DNA from: Thermoleophilaceae bacterium
Lineage (GTDB): Bacteria; Actinomycetota; Thermoleophilia; Solirubrobacterales; Thermoleophilaceae
Length of the DNA: 12,198 nt
Direction: 5' to 3'
Assembly: GCA_013695885.1 (NCBI GenBank)
Contig: JACCZP010000370.1
Location: 1 to 12,198 of the forward strand
The position numbers and the translations under genes are program-made. Shown piece by piece: positions 12,127 through 12,198 of the stretch. Position 1 is the first letter of the stretch. Each line of letters begins with the position of its first letter. The notes under the pieces are model-generated. The model saw only the letters and a list, made by a program, of their open reading frames with translations. It ran no database searches and was not told the origin of the DNA.

Positions 12127-12198
12127 CGACCAAGCCTCTTCTCGGGGAGAGGGCGCATCTGAGCTGGCGCATCACCGCCGCAGGGCCAGGGTCCGCCC
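12123..12198 (-). CDS. C-terminal end of an unknown gene (5' end outside window)
   Basis: The minus-strand frame is open from the right edge for 24 codons, ending PLPEKRLGR and then a TGA that overlaps the RusA-like start as ATGA. The overlap, repeated at the next junction, argues that this is the end of a real upstream gene in the same transcript. The visible residues include a CGG and are too few to name a family. A short open stretch could also arise by chance in GC-rich DNA. Confidence 0.4.
   Translation of the reverse strand, partial: GGPWPCGGDAPAQMRPLPEKRLGR

Larger units (their letters stand above)
8930..12198. mobile_element. Left end of a tRNA-Gly-associated integrative element or prophage (right end outside window)
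   Basis: A tyrosine recombinase gene starts about 100 bp after an intact tRNA gene and is followed only by accessory genes: DUF6883, DUF4926, an unrecognised protein, and a RusA-like protein of phage type. No housekeeping gene is seen to the right of the tRNA. The DNA looks less extremely GC-rich, with A/T-richer patches at 10880-11400. The exact attL crossover and attR were not found; the left limit given is the first base after the tRNA. ICE, phage and satellite remain possible. Confidence 0.65.

Noticed and set aside
11482..12162. 226-codon plus-strand frame opposite the RusA-like gene
   Set aside because: No recognisable domain, and it runs antisense to a minus-strand gene chain with consistent ATGA junctions.

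Overview
The window looks like chromosomal DNA of a very GC-rich actinobacterium, most likely of the Thermoleophilia/Solirubrobacter type. This is inferred from base composition, gene style and start signals, not from a marker-gene search. Its right third is the left end of an integrated mobile element next to a glycine tRNA gene.

Left part (1-8761), housekeeping. It opens with the C-terminal end of cofactor-independent phosphoglycerate mutase (gpmI), then tRNA-guanine transglycosylase (tgt). Convergent to tgt is a minus-strand operon that reads, in transcription order, a calcineurin-like metallophosphoesterase, a putative lipoprotein with a PE/PT- and GN-rich tail, and a membrane Ser/Thr kinase without PASTA domains. 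These three are spaced 6 bp apart or overlap by 4 bp. A Ste24-type M48 membrane protease diverges from the phosphoesterase, and their start codons interlock over 12 bp. A small DUF3467 protein diverges from rlmH-argS across an AT-rich heptamer that can be read as a -10 box on both strands. The arginyl-tRNA synthetase lacks both histidines of the HIGH signature. A lone ccmH, with a signal peptide and a lipobox, faces argS.

Boundary (8842-9034). A tRNA-Gly(CCC) gene with its own -10-like hexamer and a strong intrinsic terminator is followed by two TGTCCCAA direct repeats and a tyrosine recombinase gene. This is the usual layout of a tRNA-targeted integrative element. The element runs off the right edge, and attR is not in the window.

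Right part (9034-12198), mobile element. The integrase gene overlaps a DUF6883 gene, which is followed closely by a DUF4926 gene. This compact trio is a candidate cargo or stabilisation module of unknown function. Facing it is a minus-strand string of phage-like genes joined by ATGA-type junctions: the end of an unknown gene, a RusA-like protein, and an unrecognised 126-residue protein. The RusA-like frame is broken by a single TGA, and its reading frame continues for 47 more codons to an ATGA junction with the next gene. This suggests a recent nonsense mutation or recoding.

Across the window, four protein starts and the tRNA 5' end are each preceded by a TANNNT hexamer with exactly nine bases between. 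This points to leaderless or near-leaderless transcription as the rule here.
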